Of a stretch of 64,000 nucleotides of DNA, positions 62,670-64,000 are shown piece by piece (within the stretch, counting starts at the first letter, position 1; each line of letters starts with the position of its first letter). The stretch is from NCBI GenBank assembly GCA_007845485.1, contig SDRW01000002.1, forward strand, positions 186,001 through 250,000, given 5' to 3'. The stretch is from TM7 phylum sp. oral taxon 348 (GTDB taxonomy: Bacteria > Patescibacteriota > Saccharimonadia > Saccharimonadales > Saccharimonadaceae). The notes under the pieces were generated by a model. It searched no databases and was not told the DNA's origin. It saw only the letters and a list, made by a program, of their open reading frames with translations. A program made the position numbers and the translations under genes.

Positions 62670-63253
62670 TAGCGACGTCCTCCTTCTTTTTCAAATGGCA
62701 TGCCAAACTTTTCTAATAAAGCTCGAGAATGCGCTACATCTTGATTTTCGATAACAAAAGTCACCTGCAAACCGTGCAAAACCTGAGTTTCTTCAAAAGT
62801 AAGTTCAGGGAAGATTGACTGCTCAGTTATGCCCACATTGTAATTACCGCCTTTATCAAATGCTTTCAAACCTACTCCGTGAAAGTCGCGTATACGAGGC
62901 ATCGCTACATTGATAAAACGATCCATAAATTCATACATGCGAGCACCACGTAAAGTTACACTAACACCGATTCTATTCATACCAGCACGAATTTTAAAAC
63001 CAGCAATTGATTTTTTAGCTATACGATCAACTGGAGCCTGTCCAGTAATTTTTGTTAGCGTGTTTTTAACAACTTCATAGTGTCGCTTATCGTCCTTGTT
63101 TTTACCAAGTCCTACGCTTACTACAATTTTTTCGAGTTTTGGAACTTGATGGATATTGCTAAGTCCCAATTCGGCTTGTAGTTCTTTTTTATATGTACCA
63201 TCGTACAAAGCTTTCAAGCGAGGAGTATAGGCATTTTTTATAGTTTTTGCCAT
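62669..63253 (-). CDS. rplE: Ribosomal protein L5
   Basis: 194 residues: [71 protein letters not shown]. Binds 5S rRNA. Overlaps rplX by one base. Confidence 0.98.
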   Translation of the reverse strand: MAKTIKNAYTPRLKALYDGTYKKELQAELGLSNIHQVPKLEKIVVSVGLGKNKDDKRHYEVVKNTLTKITGQAPVDRIAKKSIAGFKIRAGMNRIGVSVTLRGARMYEFMDRFINVAMPRIRDFHGVGLKAFDKGGNYNVGITEQSIFPELTFEETQVLHGLQVTFVIENQDVAHSRALLEKFGMPFEKEGGRR

Positions 63254-63573
63254 TATTTAATCTCCTTATTATTTAACTGACGAGCAATACGAACTGTTTT
63301 ACCATCGTCATTCTTTGAATATCCTACACGACTAGTTGCCGACGATTTTTCATCTACCACCAAAGCAATTTTATGCATAGATGTAGGTACATGAATATCT
63401 TTCATGCCACCCTGAGGATTAATTTGATTTGGCTTAACCTTACGCTTAGCTGTACCAACATTCTCAATTAGAGCAGCATTCTTTTTTGGTAAAACTGCAA
63501 TGACTTTTCCAGTTACACCTTTATTTTTGCCAGAGATAATCTTTACGATGTCATCCTTTTTAATACGAGCCAT
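63253..63573 (-). CDS. rplX: Ribosomal protein L24
   Basis: 106 residues with a KOW motif (KKDDIVKIISGKNKGVTGKV) and KPNQINPQGGMKDIHVPTSM. It follows rplN by 2 nt. Confidence 0.98.
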   Translation of the reverse strand: MARIKKDDIVKIISGKNKGVTGKVIAVLPKKNAALIENVGTAKRKVKPNQINPQGGMKDIHVPTSMHKIALVVDEKSSATSRVGYSKNDDGKTVRIARQLNNKEIK

Positions 63574-63575
63574 AG

Positions 63576-63944
63576 TTATAATACCTCCGGAGCCAAGCTG
63601 ATAATCTTATTGTAACCCATATCACGAAGCTCACGTGGAACAGGGCCAAATACGCGAGTTGCTTTTGGATTTTTATCTTCACCGATAATTACAGCAGCAT
63701 TATCATCAAAGCAAATCGTTGATCCATCTTTGCGCTGAATTTGATCACGTGTACGAACTACAACAGCCTTTACAACAGATTTTTTCTTTACATTACCTGT
63801 TGGGTTTGCATCTTTTACAGTTGCCACTATAACATCGCCAACACGCGCATAACGACGACCAGTACCGCCTAGAACACGGATACACAGAATTTCTTTTGCA
63901 CCGCTATTGTCGGTGACTTTTAAGCGAGATTCTTGTTGAATCAT
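63576..63944 (-). CDS. rplN: Ribosomal protein L14
   Basis: 122 residues: [71 protein letters not shown]. Confidence 0.98.
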   Translation of the reverse strand: MIQQESRLKVTDNSGAKEILCIRVLGGTGRRYARVGDVIVATVKDANPTGNVKKKSVVKAVVVRTRDQIQRKDGSTICFDDNAAVIIGEDKNPKATRVFGPVPRELRDMGYNKIISLAPEVL

Positions 63945-63946
63945 AT

Positions 63947-64000
63947 CTAAGCCTCCTCAATACCTTCTTTTAATTCAACTCTTCCGCGGGCTTTTTCTTC
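63947..64000 (-). CDS. rpsQ: 3' end of a gene in the rpsQ position (truncated by window edge)
   Basis: The last 17 codons ([17 protein letters not shown], then TAG) of a gene that runs off the window, 2 nt before rplN. In nearly all bacteria the gene before rplN is rpsQ (S17). The visible tail is not the usual S17 C-terminus and may be an extension, so the assignment is by position only. Confidence 0.5.
   Translation of the reverse strand, partial: EEKARGRVELKEGIEEA

Overview
The window is an AT-rich bacterial chromosome segment that most likely comes from Candidatus Saccharibacteria (TM7) or a close relative in the Candidate Phyla Radiation (CPR). The spc-type ribosomal operon runs S5-L15 with no L30 gene, and absence of L30 is a known CPR hallmark. 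Ribosomal proteins L33, L36 and S14 are all zinc-free forms, genes are compact, UGA behaves as an ordinary stop, and many genes have a TATAAT box 4-10 nt before the ATG, which implies leaderless mRNAs. The assignment rests on gene content and order; no database search was possible.

Region 1 (1-5.1 kb) is an accessory island. It holds a 5'-truncated ABC-F ATPase, a GC-rich gene whose product begins with a Cys/Gly-rich stretch, a compact YcaO-like protein, a GC-rich non-coding stretch and a predicted zinc protease. On the opposite strand lie a broken C-terminal half of a second YcaO-like cyclodehydratase and a broken Gly/Ser/Cys-rich peptide gene reminiscent of microcin B17. I read this as a partly decayed azole-peptide (LAP/TOMM, a RiPP class) locus. 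At 5.2-8.8 kb lies a 1204-residue protein with a nuclease-like N-terminus, a plausible defence protein.

Region 2 (8.8-25.3 kb) holds two convergent P-type ATPases, a Gre factor, a two-component system, an ABC-2 exporter and tgt. Interspersed are seven stand-alone genes (8927, 20180, 21115, 21903, 22355, 22788, 24731). Each has its own TTGACT-N17-TAATAT type promoter, a hairpin at the predicted 5' end of the mRNA, a strong Shine-Dalgarno (SD) sequence and, mostly, its own terminator. Three products are two-helix membrane proteins sharing an N-terminal Tyr-rich motif and a C-terminal PSG(E/R) motif; two are very short membrane proteins. The 1710 gene and the broken Gly/Cys-rich peptide gene have the same leader layout. 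This family of transcription units is the most original pattern here.

Region 3 (25.3-46.2 kb) is mostly housekeeping: cysS, a ybaB-recR-DHH phosphoesterase operon, dnaX-dnaB, rplJ-rplL behind an L10-type leader, tmk-dcd, secE-nusG-rplK, rplA, tRNA-Trp, a type II NADH dehydrogenase-like flavoprotein, a GT4-GH57 glucan operon and rpmG. Region 4 (46.2-53.4 kb) has yajQ, a CYTH protein, a decayed serine-recombinase remnant beside tRNA-Tyr and tRNA-Thr, a second tRNA-Thr, a TPR protein, a delta-prime-like clamp-loader protein, an RluA-family enzyme with an extra N-terminal domain, trpS and a hydrolase.

Region 5 (53.4-64 kb) is the ribosomal block on the minus strand: rpsI-rplM-rplQ-rpoA-rpsD-rpsK-rpsM-rpmJ-infA, then a sortase-like gene with no catalytic cysteine where adk/map are often found, then secY and rplO-rpsE-rplR-rplF. 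A strong terminator and a new promoter separate these from rpsH-rpsN-rplE-rplX-rplN and the 3' end of a gene in the rpsQ position.
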